A stretch of 64,000 nt of DNA from Bacillus_BD oryzisoli (GTDB lineage: Bacteria; Bacillota; Bacilli; Bacillales; Cytobacillaceae), in the NCBI RefSeq assembly GCF_036670025.1, contig NZ_CP137640.1, positions 4,746,001-4,810,000 on the forward strand, in the 5' to 3' direction. Position 1 is the first letter of the stretch. The number at the start of each line of letters is the position of its first letter. Shown piece after piece: positions 25,734-38,575 of the stretch. A program made the position numbers and the translations under genes. Under the pieces are notes generated by a model, which made no database searches, was not told where the DNA came from, and saw nothing but the letters and a program-made list of their open reading frames with translations.

Positions 25734-27621
25734 CGCCCTTTTTCTCCTTTCGGTGTTTTACTAATCTCAATACAGAAACCCCAAATGGCGGGATTGATAG
25801 CTTAATTGAATATGGTTTACCATGAAAAGCTGTTTCTGTTGCTTGGAGGACTTTTTTATTAATGACTCCTGAACCACCATAGCTGTCATGATCACTATTC
25901 AATACTTCCCGATAGGCCCCTTTAACCGGGACACCCATTCGATAATCGTGATAGACGGCAGGAGTGAAATTGCATACAAATACGAGCAAATCATTTTCTT
26001 TGTTACTTTTTCTAACAAAAGAAAAAATGGATTGCTCCACATTATTCACATCGATCCATTCAAACCCATCATGCAGATGGTCTAATTCGTACAAAGGTTT
26101 TGACCGTTTATACAATTTGAGTAATTTTTTAACATATGCTTTCATCTTTCTATGCATGTCATAATCAAGCAGATGCCAATCTAATTGTTCTTTATCTTTC
26201 CATTCAGAAAAATGGCCTAATTCAAATCCCATAAATAATAATTTTTTTCCTGGATGACCCATCATATAACCTAGCAATAGTCTTAATTGAGCGAATTTTT
26301 GCCAGTAATCTCCCGGCATTTTATCAAGGAGGGATTTTTTCCCATGCACCACTTCATCATGAGAAAAAGGAAGAACAAAATTTTCATTGAAGGCATACAG
26401 TAAGGAAAAAGTCATTTTCTCATGTGCTTTCCATCTATGTTCTGATGGAGTTTCCATGTAAGAAAGAACATCATTCATCCAACCCATATTCCACTTATAG
26501 TTAAACCCTAATCCATTGTAATGAACGGGAGATGTCACATTCGGCCAATCTGTTGAATCCTCGGCTATCATGAGAACAGAAGGATCATATTGAAATATAA
26601 CTGAGTTTAACTTTTTTAAAAAGGCAGCACCATCATGATTTTCTATCCTGCCTGGCTGATTTGGCCAATAAATCAAGTTAGACACAGCATCCAGCCGAAA
26701 ACCATCAACATGAAAATATCGAATCCAGAAAAGAGCACTAGAAATAAGAAAGCTTTGGACTTCATTTCTGCCTAGATTAAAGTTCGCTGTTCCCCAAACA
26801 CGATTTTCCCTGTCGTTTTCATACGGGTAGTCGTATAAAAAAGAGCCATCAAATTTGTACAAACCATGAGCATCCTTACAAAAATGTCCGGGAACCCAAT
26901 CAAGAATGACCCCTAAGCCGTTTTTATGACATTCATTAATAAAATACATAAAATCATGTGGTGTGCCGTACCTGCTTGTTGCTGAAAAATAACCGGTTCC
27001 CTGATAGCCCCAAGACATATCAAGCGGGTGTTCAATAATGGGCAAGAGTTCAATATGTGTAAAGCCTAATTCAAGAACGTATGGAATAAGTTCAGAAGCC
27101 AACTCACGATAAGACAATAGGCTGCCATCTTCTTTTTTCTTCCAAGAACCAAGATGAACCTCATAAATGGAGATAGGATCTGCTAGTAGATTCCGTTTAC
27201 TTTTATAATTCATCCATCTGCTGTCTTCCCATTCGAAGCCAGCAATTGAATAGACAATGGAAGCAGTATTCGGTCTAACCTCCGCATAAAAAGCATAAGG
27301 ATCTGCTTTAAGAAAGGACTCTCCTGATTTCGTTATGATCTCATATTTATATAACTTACCTTCCAAGTTTTCTTGCAAACAAATCGTCCAAATACCCTGT
27401 TTATTTATTTTATGTAATGTGCAGCCTTTTCCATTCCAATTATTAAAATCTCCAACCAATCTTACTTCTTTTGCATTTGGTGCCCACACAGAAAATCTTG
27501 TCCATTTGTCACTGCCAACCTCAATGATATGTGATCCAAAAAGTCTAAAGCTTTCATACAAGGTTCCTTCATGAAAAAGATGAACTTGATAATCTGATGG
27601 ATATAACGAAGTTAAAGCCAA
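25681..27621 (-). CDS. glgB: 1,4-alpha-glucan branching enzyme
   Basis: About 646 residues from TTG 27621 (MALTSLYPSDYQVHLFHEG), six bases after AGGTGGGG; GTG 27633 is less likely. A GH13 enzyme that creates alpha-1,6 branches. A CBM48 domain (FSVWAPNAKEVRLVGDFNNW) is followed by the TIM barrel with the nucleophile Asp in GFRLDAVSNL, the acid Glu in IAEDSTDW and the Asp in FSHDEVVHGK. The C-terminus is about 20 residues longer than usual and basic (EKKGDDKEKVYSY...), because the frame runs into glgC. First gene of glgB-C-D-A-P. Confidence 0.94.
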   Translation of the reverse strand: MALTSLYPSDYQVHLFHEGTLYESFRLFGSHIIEVGSDKWTRFSVWAPNAKEVRLVGDFNNWNGKGCTLHKINKQGIWTICLQENLEGKLYKYEIITKSGESFLKADPYAFYAEVRPNTASIVYSIAGFEWEDSRWMNYKSKRNLLADPISIYEVHLGSWKKKEDGSLLSYRELASELIPYVLELGFTHIELLPIIEHPLDMSWGYQGTGYFSATSRYGTPHDFMYFINECHKNGLGVILDWVPGHFCKDAHGLYKFDGSFLYDYPYENDRENRVWGTANFNLGRNEVQSFLISSALFWIRYFHVDGFRLDAVSNLIYWPNQPGRIENHDGAAFLKKLNSVIFQYDPSVLMIAEDSTDWPNVTSPVHYNGLGFNYKWNMGWMNDVLSYMETPSEHRWKAHEKMTFSLLYAFNENFVLPFSHDEVVHGKKSLLDKMPGDYWQKFAQLRLLLGYMMGHPGKKLLFMGFELGHFSEWKDKEQLDWHLLDYDMHRKMKAYVKKLLKLYKRSKPLYELDHLHDGFEWIDVNNVEQSIFSFVRKSNKENDLLVFVCNFTPAVYHDYRMGVPVKGAYREVLNSDHDSYGGSGVINKKVLQATETAFHGKPYSIKLSIPPFGVSVLRLVKHRKEKKGDDKEKVYSYAIGRRKRK

Positions 27622-27851
27622 ATTTTTCCCCACCTATACTTAAAGTAATCTACAGCATATACCCATATTAGGTTATATATTCTATTTAAAGAGAAAAAGT
27701 CCTTGAAATTGTTTTTTATTTTTTTCGACAATAAAATAAAATTATTTTCATTCCTCGCTATTATGCAACGCCAATTACTATGATTTGACATACTTCTTAT
27801 AACTGTTTGAAATACTATGAAAGGAAAATACGATTTAACGGAGGAATTTTT

Positions 27852-28037
27852 ATGAGTACTTCAGAAGAAGAATTTTTGTTGAGGAATAAGAAAGGAAAAG
27901 ACCCATTTTTTGATGCACCAGATGGCAAAATATTAGCTTTTGACATATTTCGCGGTCCGTCCACCGGCTTTTTTTCAGATATGGACTTAAACAATCCTGG
28001 AGAAAAAATAAAAGATAAAGAAGAATTGACAGATTGA
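27852..28037 (+). CDS. Small hypothetical protein
   Basis: 61 residues from an ATG with CGGAGGAATTTTT upstream. Charged and probably soluble, it contains DPFFDAPDGKILAFDIFRGPSTGFFSDMD. I do not recognise a family. It lies between the divergent glgB gene and the convergent tRNA array, with a strong terminator 35 bases after the stop, which supports it as a real short gene. Confidence 0.6.
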   Translation: MSTSEEEFLLRNKKGKDPFFDAPDGKILAFDIFRGPSTGFFSDMDLNNPGEKIKDKEELTD

Positions 28038-28071
28038 TTTGAATGTCATAAGGAATCTATTCGTAAGATAA

Positions 28072-28109
28072 TAAAAAAGCTGTTGACGTTAATGTCAACA
28101 GCTTTTTTA
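28072..28109. terminator. Bidirectional terminator at the end of the tRNA array
   Basis: AAAAAAGCTGTTGAC pairs with GTCAACAGCTTTTTT. It ends the minus-strand rRNA-tRNA operon and the short plus-strand gene. Confidence 0.92.
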
Positions 28110-28112
28110 TTA

Positions 28113-28184
28113 TGACCCCTACGGGATTCGAACCCGTGTTACCGCCGTGAAAGGGCGGTGTCTTAACCGCTTGACCAAGGGGCC
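28113..28184 (-). tRNA. tRNA-Glu(TTC)
   Basis: Cloverleaf with acceptor GGCCCCT/AGGGGTC, anticodon TTC in CCTTTCACG. No CCA is encoded. It is the last tRNA of the 21-gene array. Confidence 0.97.
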
Positions 28185-28187
28185 AAA

Positions 28188-28278
28188 TGGCGGAGAAGGA
28201 GGGATTTGAACCCTCGCGCCGGTTACCCGACCTACACCCTTAGCAGGGGCGCCTCTTCAGCCACTTGAGTACTTCTCC
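28188..28278 (-). tRNA. tRNA-Ser(GCT)
   Basis: Long variable arm, as in serine tRNAs; anticodon GCT in CCTGCTAAG. The CCA end is encoded. Confidence 0.97.
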
Positions 28279-28281
28279 ATA

Positions 28282-28356
28282 TGGCTCCGCAGGTAGGATT
28301 CGAACCTACGACCGATCGGTTAACAGCCGATAGCTCTACCACTGAGCTACTGCGGA
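28282..28356 (-). tRNA. tRNA-Asn(GTT)
   Basis: Acceptor TCCGCAG/CTGCGGA, anticodon GTT in GCTGTTAAC; CCA encoded. Confidence 0.97.
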
Positions 28357-28374
28357 ATATTACTATTTTTAAAG

Positions 28375-28448
<74 letters not shown>

Positions 28449-28452
28449 TTTA

Positions 28453-28526
28453 TGGAGCGGGTGAAGGGAATCGAACCCTCGACAACAGCTTGGAAGGCTG
28501 TGGTTTTACCACTAAACTACACCCGC
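28453..28526 (-). tRNA. tRNA-Gly(TCC)
   Basis: Acceptor GCGGGTG, anticodon TCC in CTTCCAAG; CCA encoded. Confidence 0.97.
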
Positions 28527-28538
28527 ATAAGATTGAAA

Positions 28539-28615
28539 TGGGGCGGCTGATGGGAATCGAACCCACGAATGTCGGAACCACAATCCGATGCGTTAACCAC
28601 TTCGCCACAGCCGCC
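28539..28615 (-). tRNA. tRNA-His(GTG)
   Basis: Anticodon GTG in ATTGTGGTT. An extra 5' G (position -1) faces C73, the histidine identity pair; CCA encoded. Confidence 0.97.
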
Positions 28616-28619
28616 ATCA

Positions 28620-28695
28620 TGGTGGCTCAGGACGGAATCGAACCGCCGACACATGGATTTTCAGTCCATTGCTCTACCGACTGAGCTACTGAGCC
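28620..28695 (-). tRNA. tRNA-Phe(GAA)
   Basis: Acceptor GGCTCAG, anticodon GAA in ACTGAAAAT; CCA encoded. Confidence 0.97.
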
Positions 28696-28709
28696 TTATT
28701 AAAAATAAC

Positions 28710-28786
28710 TGGCGGTCCGGACGGGACTCGAACCCGCGACCTCCTGCGTGACAGGCAGGCATTCTAACCAGCTGAACTACCGGACC
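28710..28786 (-). tRNA. tRNA-Asp(GTC)
   Basis: Acceptor GGTCCGG, anticodon GTC in CCTGTCACG, discriminator G; CCA encoded. Confidence 0.97.
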
Positions 28787-28789
28787 AGA

Positions 28790-28863
<74 letters not shown>

Positions 28864-28900
28864 ATAATAGAAAATATTAATTTGTACCATTTTTTTAAAA

Positions 28901-28993
28901 TGGCGGAGGAAGAGGGATTCGAACCCCCGCGCGGTTTAACCCGCCTGTCGGTTTTCAAGACCGATCCCTTCAGCCGGACTTGGGTATTCCTCC
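28901..28993 (-). tRNA. tRNA-Ser(TGA)
   Basis: Long variable arm, anticodon TGA in TCTTGAAAA, acceptor GGAGGAA; CCA encoded. Confidence 0.97.
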
Positions 28994-29030
28994 AACATAA
29001 CCATGTAATACAGTCTTAAAAAAATAGATA

Positions 29031-29107
29031 TGGTGGACCTTGTAGGACTCGAACCTACGACCGGACGGTTATGAGCCGTCTGCTCTAACCAGCTGAGCTA
29101 AAGGTCC
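29031..29107 (-). tRNA. tRNA-Ile2(CAT, lysidine type)
   Basis: Genomic anticodon CAT in CTCATAAC, acceptor GGACCTT. It occupies the position of the CAT tRNA-Ile in B. subtilis trnB (between Met and Ser), so it is probably the lysidine-modified isoleucine tRNA rather than an elongator Met. CCA encoded. Confidence 0.8.
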
Positions 29108-29125
29108 AAATATCACAAAAAGATT

Positions 29126-29202
29126 TGGTAGCGGCGATAGGGATCGAACCTACGACCTTTCGGGTATGAACCGAATGCTCTAGCCAGCTGAGCTACACCG
29201 CC
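29126..29202 (-). tRNA. tRNA-Met(CAT, elongator)
   Basis: Acceptor GGCGGTG, anticodon CAT in TTCATACC. Assigned as elongator by sequence and by its place after tRNA-Ala; CCA encoded. Confidence 0.85.
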
Positions 29203-29229
29203 ATAATATATCTTTTAATTTCAAAAAAG

Positions 29230-29302
29230 TGGAGCCTAGCGGGATCGAACCGCTGACCTCCTGCGTGCAAAGCAGGCGCTCTCCCAGCTGAGCTAAGGCC
29301 CC
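29230..29302 (-). tRNA. tRNA-Ala(TGC)
   Basis: Acceptor GGGGCCT/AGGCTCC has the G3-U70 alanine identity pair; anticodon TGC in TTTGCACG. CCA not encoded. Confidence 0.97.
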
Positions 29303-29321
29303 ATATGATTAAAATATTCCA

Positions 29322-29398
29322 TGGTCGGGAAGACAGGATTCGAACCTGCGACCCCTTGGTCCCAAACCAAGTGCTCTACCAAGCTGAGCTACTTCCCG
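29322..29398 (-). tRNA. tRNA-Pro(TGG)
   Basis: Acceptor CGGGAAG, anticodon TGG in TTTGGGAC; CCA encoded. Confidence 0.97.
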
Positions 29399-29402
29399 TA
29401 TA

Positions 29403-29479
<77 letters not shown>

Positions 29480-29544
29480 ATTGATCATTAATTATTTCGT
29501 TTAAGCAAAAATACTTTGCTTATTTTACAAAAGTAAAAAAAACT

Positions 29545-29633
29545 TGGTGCCGAGGACCGGAATCGAACCGGTACGGTAGTCACCTACCGCAGGATTTTAA
29601 GTCCTGTGCGTCTGCCAGTTCCGCCACCCCGGC
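29545..29633 (-). tRNA. tRNA-Leu(TAA)
   Basis: Long variable arm, anticodon TAA in CTTAAAAT, acceptor GCCGGGG; CCA encoded. Confidence 0.97.
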
Positions 29634-29643
29634 AAGTATGTTC

Positions 29644-29718
29644 TGGAGCGGAAGACGGGATTCGAACCCGCGACCCCCACCTTGGCAAGGTGGTGTTCTA
29701 CCACTGAACTACTTCCGC
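29644..29718 (-). tRNA. tRNA-Gly(GCC)
   Basis: Acceptor GCGGAAG, anticodon GCC in TTGCCAAG; CCA encoded. Confidence 0.97.
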
Positions 29719-29726
29719 AATATAAG

Positions 29727-29808
29727 TGCGGGTGAAGGGAGTCGAACCCCCACGCCTTGCGGCGCTAGATCCTAAGTCTAGTGCGTCTGCCAATTCCGCC
29801 ACACCCGC
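29727..29808 (-). tRNA. tRNA-Leu(TAG)
   Basis: Acceptor GCGGGTG, long variable arm, anticodon TAG in CTTAGGAT; CCA not encoded. Confidence 0.97.
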
Positions 29809-29843
29809 ATATGGAAAGTTATTTTGCTAGCGCAAAAAAACTT

Positions 29844-29919
29844 TGGTGAGCCATGAAGGACTCGAACCTTCGACCCTCTGATTAAAAGTCAGATGCTCTA
29901 CCGACTGAGCTAATGGCTC
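29844..29919 (-). tRNA. tRNA-Lys(TTT)
   Basis: Acceptor GAGCCAT, anticodon TTT in CTTTTAAT; CCA encoded. A copy of its 5' 25-26 bases occurs again about 120 bases upstream in the transcript. Confidence 0.97.
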
Positions 29920-29920
29920 G

Positions 29921-30039
29921 AATATAATTTCTATTTATAACATAGCTTGTAGTCTTGTGCGCCAAAAGCTTAAGCCTTTTGTTGCAGTCGCAGTCTCTTC
30001 GAGACGGTGCGACGCTCTACCGACTGAGCTAATGGCTCG
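29921..30039 (-). other. Duplicated tRNA-Lys 5' half fused to a long hairpin
   Basis: The 26 bases at 30014-30039 are identical to the 5' end of tRNA-Lys (29895-29920), covering acceptor 5' strand and D-arm. On the minus strand this fragment runs straight into GTCGCA-CC-GTCTC-GAA-GAGAC-TGCGAC, a perfect 11-bp hairpin with a two-base bulge, and then an AAAAGGCTTAAGCTTTT near-palindrome. The anticodon and T-arms are missing, so it is not a working tRNA. It lies between tRNA-Thr and tRNA-Lys in the array. Confidence 0.85.
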
Positions 30040-30049
30040 TACAAAACGA

Positions 30050-30122
<73 letters not shown>

Positions 30123-30158
30123 ATTAATGAAGATTATTTTCACAACGTGGAAAAATTA

Positions 30159-30234
30159 TGGTGGAGGATGACGGGCTCGAACCGCCGACCCTCTGCTTGT
30201 AAGGCAGATGCTCTCCCAGCTGAGCTAATCCTCC
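30159..30234 (-). tRNA. tRNA-Val(TAC)
   Basis: Acceptor GGAGGAT, anticodon TAC in CTTACAAG; CCA encoded. First tRNA after the 5S gene. Confidence 0.97.
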
Positions 30235-30242
30235 ATACATAT

Positions 30243-30358
<116 letters not shown>

Positions 30359-30430
30359 CTCTTAAAGACATTTATTATTATAATGTCTTTTATAAAATTA
30401 TCAAGGGATTTAACAAAAAATTGTTCCCTC

Positions 30431-30454
30431 AAAACTAGATAATGTGAAGAAAAA
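30431..30454 (-). other. 23S pre-rRNA processing stem, 3' arm
   Basis: AAAACTAGATAATG and the following GAAGAAAAA pair with 33446-33472 on the far side of 23S, except for a three-base insertion. This is the long stem cut by RNases such as Mini-III/RNase III during maturation. Confidence 0.75.
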
Positions 30455-30471
30455 TTAAGTAATCATTATTA

Positions 30472-33402
<2,931 letters not shown>

Positions 33403-33445
33403 ATTAAAAAGGATAAATCTAATGTGTTGATTACTCGGTATATGC

Positions 33446-33472
33446 TTTTTCTTCATTTCATTATCTAGTTTT
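33446..33472 (-). other. 23S pre-rRNA processing stem, 5' arm
   Basis: Complement of 30431-30454 with a three-base bulge. It lies in the 16S-23S spacer (33403-33570), which holds no tRNA gene. Confidence 0.75.
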
Positions 33473-33505
33473 CAAAGAACAATTTCTTTGAGGAATTACT
33501 CCCTC

Positions 33506-33524
33506 AAAACTAAACAAACAAAAA
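33506..33524 (-). other. 16S pre-rRNA processing stem, 3' arm
   Basis: AAAACTAAACAAACAAAAA is a perfect 19-base complement of 35183-35201, closing the loop that contains the 16S RNA. Confidence 0.8.
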
Positions 33525-33563
33525 TCATCAACTGTTCATCTCTGTTCAGAGATGTTCCGTAAT

Positions 33564-35123
<1,560 letters not shown>

Positions 35124-35182
35124 GATTGTTTGACTAAGCTCTTAGTTTTGTTGCCATATGGCAACCAGAATTAACGTTGACG

Positions 35183-35201
35183 TTTTTGTTTGTTTAGTTT
35201 T
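35183..35201 (-). other. 16S pre-rRNA processing stem, 5' arm
   Basis: TTTTTGTTTGTTTAGTTTT in the leader, perfect complement of 33506-33524. Confidence 0.8.
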
Positions 35202-35242
35202 CAAAGAGCAATTTTTCACGCTGCCACAGAAGCGACTTTTCT

Positions 35243-35272
35243 AAAATACCATACCCTCATACATTAAGTCAA
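35243..35272 (-). promoter_or_regulatory. rRNA operon promoter P2
   Basis: On the minus strand TTGACT (35272-35267) is followed after 18 bases by TATTTT (35248-35243), about 120 bases before the 16S start. This is the arrangement of the proximal Bacillus rRNA promoter. Confidence 0.7.
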
Positions 35273-35323
35273 CAGTTTTTAAAACTTTTTCATTAATTTA
35301 ACTATTTCTTGAGGACAGGTATT

Positions 35324-35352
35324 AATATAACATGAGCAATTAGTATTTGCAA
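35324..35352 (-). promoter_or_regulatory. rRNA operon promoter P1
   Basis: On the minus strand TTGCAA (35352-35347), a 17-base spacer and TATATT (35329-35324), about 80 bases upstream of P2. Tandem P1/P2 promoters are usual for Bacillus rrn operons. Confidence 0.55.
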
Positions 35353-35463
35353 TATCTTTAGTTATTTTTCGTTAAAATTCTTCATGAGTACTAAAAAGTC
35401 ATATTGTTATTCGAATACACATAAGTTCTAGTAACTCTATTCATTTATGAAAGGTGATGAACC

Positions 35464-35640
35464 ATGCTTCAGTATATCGCACTTTACATATCATTCATCA
35501 TGGCGGTATTTCTATTTATATATGCCTACTTTGAAGGAATTAAAATCGCTGACAGTGACGATAAGGTTTATGGCGGGACATTTATCTTAACAACCGTTTC
35601 CGCATTTATCTTTTCTGCATTAACATTTGCATTTTCTTAA
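35464..35640 (+). CDS. Small two-span membrane protein
   Basis: 58 residues, ATG with GAAAGGTGATG upstream. Two hydrophobic helices (YIALYISFIMAVFLFIYAYF and TFILTTVSAFIFSALTFAF) are joined by a short polar loop EGIKIADSDDKVYGG. Family not recognised. It stands alone, divergent from the rRNA promoters, and ends at a terminator-like hairpin. Confidence 0.65.
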   Translation: MLQYIALYISFIMAVFLFIYAYFEGIKIADSDDKVYGGTFILTTVSAFIFSALTFAFS

Positions 35641-35667
35641 AAAAAGACCCTCTTAAAGGGACTTTTT
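35641..35667. terminator. Terminator after small membrane protein gene
   Basis: AAAAAGACCCT pairs with AGGGACTTTTT (one mismatch), with T-rich flanks on both strands. The converging EamA gene ends 50 bases on. Confidence 0.7.
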
Positions 35668-35716
35668 CATTTTATGCAAAATATATTAGGCTCTTTCTTT
35701 CATTATATAATACATT

Positions 35717-36625
35717 TTATTTTAGCATCTGATTTGGTTTCATTTTAATCTTCATTTTCTTCTCATCTACTAGGAAGAACATGATTCCACTAATTACAAT
35801 CATACCGCCAATTGCTTGAGTCCAATTGATCGTTTCTTGAAATAGAAAATATGCTAAAATAGCCGCCCCTACAGGTTCAAATAAAATGGCCATTGAGATA
35901 GTCGAAGTGTTCAGCCATTTTAAGGACCAATTAAATAATGAGTGTCCTAACAAGGTTGGAAAGACAGCTAGAAGAATAAAGTAGAGCCAATCACTTGAAG
36001 TATACGGGAACAATGGTTCTCCCTTTATCAAAACATACACAAACAATGTCATAGCACTTATTGAATAGACAACAAATGTGTAGGTAATGATCGATACTCT
36101 TTTTCGTACCGTCTGCCCGAACATTAGATAGATTGTTACAAGAGCACAAGCAATCAGTGCCAATAAATCTCCATATAATGCTGTTCCACTAACATAAAAA
36201 TCACCCCAGCTAATCATGACACTCCCGCATATCGCCAGCACACATGATAAAACTGCTTTTCCCGAAAAAACTTCTTTAAAAAATAAAAAAGAACCGATAA
36301 AGGCAAACAACGGCTGCAATGTCACTAATACAGTTGAGCTTGCCACAGAAGTATAGCGCAAGGATTCAAACCATAATATAAAGTGGAAAGCCAGAAAAAC
36401 ACCCGAAATAACAGAAAAGAGCCAATCCTTTTTGGATATATGTTTAAGCTCTGACATATATTTATAAATGAAGAAAGGCAGCATGATAAGGACAGTAAAA
36501 AATAAGCGATAAAACGCAATGATGCCTGATGGTGCAGATGCTAATTTTACTAATATTGCTGAAGTCGACACGCTAATAACGCCAACCAGCAAGACAATAT
36601 ATGGATTTATTTTCGGTGTATTCAT
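35717..36625 (-). CDS. EamA/DMT-family transporter
   Basis: 302 residues with ten predicted membrane helices arranged as two EamA repeats of five. The N-terminal SVSTSAILVKLASAPSGIIAFYRL and the second-half FEPVGAAILAYFLFQETINWTQAIGG blocks are typical of drug/metabolite exporters of the RhaT/YdcZ superfamily. The substrate cannot be predicted. AAAGGAG lies before the ATG. Confidence 0.88.
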   Translation of the reverse strand: MNTPKINPYIVLLVGVISVSTSAILVKLASAPSGIIAFYRLFFTVLIMLPFFIYKYMSELKHISKKDWLFSVISGVFLAFHFILWFESLRYTSVASSTVLVTLQPLFAFIGSFLFFKEVFSGKAVLSCVLAICGSVMISWGDFYVSGTALYGDLLALIACALVTIYLMFGQTVRKRVSIITYTFVVYSISAMTLFVYVLIKGEPLFPYTSSDWLYFILLAVFPTLLGHSLFNWSLKWLNTSTISMAILFEPVGAAILAYFLFQETINWTQAIGGMIVISGIMFFLVDEKKMKIKMKPNQMLK

Positions 36626-36783
36626 CTTTTACTCCTTTAAGTACTGATTATTCTAGTAATATAATATTTAATATTATATTTAATATTATATCAACATTAT
36701 TATTTATGATATATTTTTACTAGAAGTTCAGTTCTGATTAGCTAATCTCAATCAAAATAGACCTAATGAAAAGAGCGATTACT

Positions 36784-37479
36784 ATGATCAATATGGAACT
36801 AGATATATTCATAAAATTAGGTATTTCAGCTATTTTAGGCATGATCATCGGTCTGGAAAGAGAGCTAAAACGAAAACCGGTTGGTTTAAAAACCTGCTTG
36901 GTTATCTCGATTGTTAGCTGTTTATTAACGATTGTATCGATTGAATCCGCATATAAGTTTCCTCATAATGACCAGATAAACATTACAATGGATCCACTTA
37001 GACTCGCAGCCCAAATTGTTTCCGGAATCGGTTTTCTCGGTGCCGGAGTTATTTTACGTAGAGGAAATGACAGCATCTCGGGACTAACAACCGCTGCTCT
37101 TATATGGGGGGCTGCCGGAGTAGGAATTGCCGTAGGAGCTGGTTATTACGTAGAGGCACTTGCCGGTGTTGCCCTGTTAATTATCAGTGTAGAAATCATT
37201 CCCTTTTTTTTCAGTGTGGTGGGGCCGAGACAATTACGCCAGAAAGAAATTAATATCAATTTGAGAGTTGAAGATAAAAATAAATTCGATTCTATTATAG
37301 AATCTTTTGAGCAGCAAAAGATTACCATTAGGAAAATTCATATTGAAGATTTAAAAGGCGGAGAACATGTAATCAGACTTTTGGTCACAGTTGATTTCCG
37401 TCGCAATATTACTGATGTGTACTATAAAGTTTCCAGTATTGATGGAGTAATAAGAACGGAGATCGGCGGTCTGCAATAA
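36784..37479 (+). CDS. MgtC/SapB family membrane protein
   Basis: About 231 residues. The N-terminal domain has the MgtC signature LGMIIGLERELKRKPVGLKTC and VSGIGFLGAGVILRRG with about four to five membrane helices; a C-terminal ACT-like cytoplasmic domain follows (INLRVEDKNKFDSIIESF). MgtC proteins modulate magnesium homeostasis or ATP synthase in some bacteria; no role is established for Bacillus versions. The start is uncertain: ATG 36766 has no ribosome site, and ATG 36784 has a weak AAAGAG. Confidence 0.85.
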   Translation: MINMELDIFIKLGISAILGMIIGLERELKRKPVGLKTCLVISIVSCLLTIVSIESAYKFPHNDQINITMDPLRLAAQIVSGIGFLGAGVILRRGNDSISGLTTAALIWGAAGVGIAVGAGYYVEALAGVALLIISVEIIPFFFSVVGPRQLRQKEININLRVEDKNKFDSIIESFEQQKITIRKIHIEDLKGGEHVIRLLVTVDFRRNITDVYYKVSSIDGVIRTEIGGLQ

Positions 37480-37534
37480 CTTACAATCCCTTTAGTCAAC
37501 TTTAAATTTCTATACTAAAAAATCACAAAACCTC

Positions 37535-37563
37535 TTGCAACAACTGCCGTTTCCCGCTATAAT
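37535..37563 (+). promoter_or_regulatory. Promoter of tRNA-Ala(GGC)
   Basis: TTGCAA (37535-37540), exactly 17 bases, then a perfect TATAAT (37558-37563). The tRNA begins 20 bases after the -10 box. Confidence 0.85.
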
Positions 37564-37583
37564 TTCATTTGTAACAACCCTTT

Positions 37584-37656
37584 GGGGGATTAGCTCAGCT
37601 GGGAGAGCGCAACGCTGGCAGCGTTGAGGTCAGGGGTTCGAGCCCCCTATTCTCCA
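37584..37656 (+). tRNA. tRNA-Ala(GGC)
   Basis: Acceptor GGGGGAT/ATTCTCC with the G3-U70 alanine identity pair; anticodon GGC in the loop CTGGCAG closed by CAACG/CGTTG. CCA is not encoded. A solitary tRNA gene with its own promoter and terminator. Its 3' 50 bases are repeated at 39059-39108 with one mismatch. Confidence 0.96.
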
Positions 37657-37668
37657 TCTATATTAGTC

Positions 37669-37712
37669 AAAAACAGCATCATCTTTCTTATCTGAGAGAT
37701 GGTACTGTTTTT
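37669..37712 (+). terminator. Terminator after tRNA-Ala
   Basis: AACAG..CATCTTTC pairs with GAGAGATG..CTGTT and is followed by a long T-run. It lies inside the inserted segment. Confidence 0.7.
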
Positions 37713-37732
37713 TTATGCTTGCCTTTGATTTC

Positions 37733-37912
37733 GAGGACATACGTACCGCTATTTTTGTTAAATAGGAGTTTTCAAGAAGAAAGCAGACATTGATTCCGCT
37801 ATTGTGGAAAATCACAGCTGTTTCTTGAGGAGTTGCACTTATTTACGGATTGTATGTCCGATAACTTCATCAAAGATAAGAGTCTGATGGAAATAAGGAA
37901 TCATATATCCGC
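37733..37912. repeat. Nested palindromic repeat, copy 1 (four half-sites, 176-bp core)
   Basis: Four copies of a degenerate half-site (consensus GGACAT-NNN-ATTCC-NN-TATT): two forward, starting at 37735 and 37785, and two inverted, ending at 37859 and 37910. The core from first GGACAT to last ATATCC is 176 bp. The middle contains GGAAAATCAC and TTGAGGAG. It ends about 20 bases after the stop of the minus-strand nuclease-like gene. Copy 2 at 38801-38980 has the same length and layout. Confidence 0.85.
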
Positions 37913-37930
37913 ATAAGGTGTGGTTTAACA

Positions 37931-38575
37931 TCATCTGAGTTTATATGCACGCGAGCGCTGAACACCGCTGGCTACACTTAGAATTTCTAAATCAACCATA
38001 GTATGTAAAATGCGTCTTGCATGACGGTCACTTATTCTTAAATGATTAGCAACCTCAAGAGGAGTGATCGGACGAAGTAGGCGGCGTGCAAATCGTACAA
38101 CCTCTGCTTCAACCCAAGATAATTGTGAAGGTGTATCAGTAGAGATGAATTTCCCAATAAAAGCAAGAATAAGTTGTTGACACCGTTTGGGTTCATCTTT
38201 AATCGATAAATAGGCAATTGGTAATATAGTCCATCCATCTAGTGCTAATAAAGAATGTCTCCAACACAAATCCTTAAATCGCTGTACATCAAGATCTCTT
38301 GCATGAGGTCCGTATCCCTGAATTTCAATACAGCCTTTTGCATCCTCAGGCCTATAGGCAAGATCTAAGTAACGATAGCCATTGTTGAAATCACGCACCT
38401 CCCATTCAGGAAATAAATGATCAAAATTCCCTACAGTAGGGTACCAAATCGAACGGAGAAATTCAACTGTACCATGACCTAGCCCCTTTTCTAGGATCTC
38501 ACGTCTCCTATGATTTTTCTCTTCGGAAATTTTCTCTTGAAGCCAATGTTCGTATTTTTGTTCGAATTTTAACAT
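37931..38575 (-). CDS. Putative PD-(D/E)XK (DUF559/Vsr-like) nuclease with C-terminal winged helix
   Basis: 214 residues. Residues 66-120 fit the Vsr/DUF559 endonuclease pattern: D71 in YRYLDLAY, then E84-I-Q86-G with H91, D94, R99 and the GWTILPI strand, a plausible D...ExQ metal centre. Residues 168-214 form a winged helix (TPLEVANHLRISDRHARRILHTMVDLEIL). I recall close homologues in several Bacillus genomes under labels such as transcriptional regulator, so the nuclease reading is my inference. It lies alone between two 176-bp palindromes, inside a segment bounded by tRNA-Ala and its 3' fragment, suggesting a mobile or domesticated element gene. Confidence 0.65.
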   Translation of the reverse strand: MLKFEQKYEHWLQEKISEEKNHRRREILEKGLGHGTVEFLRSIWYPTVGNFDHLFPEWEVRDFNNGYRYLDLAYRPEDAKGCIEIQGYGPHARDLDVQRFKDLCWRHSLLALDGWTILPIAYLSIKDEPKRCQQLILAFIGKFISTDTPSQLSWVEAEVVRFARRLLRPITPLEVANHLRISDRHARRILHTMVDLEILSVASGVQRSRAYKLR

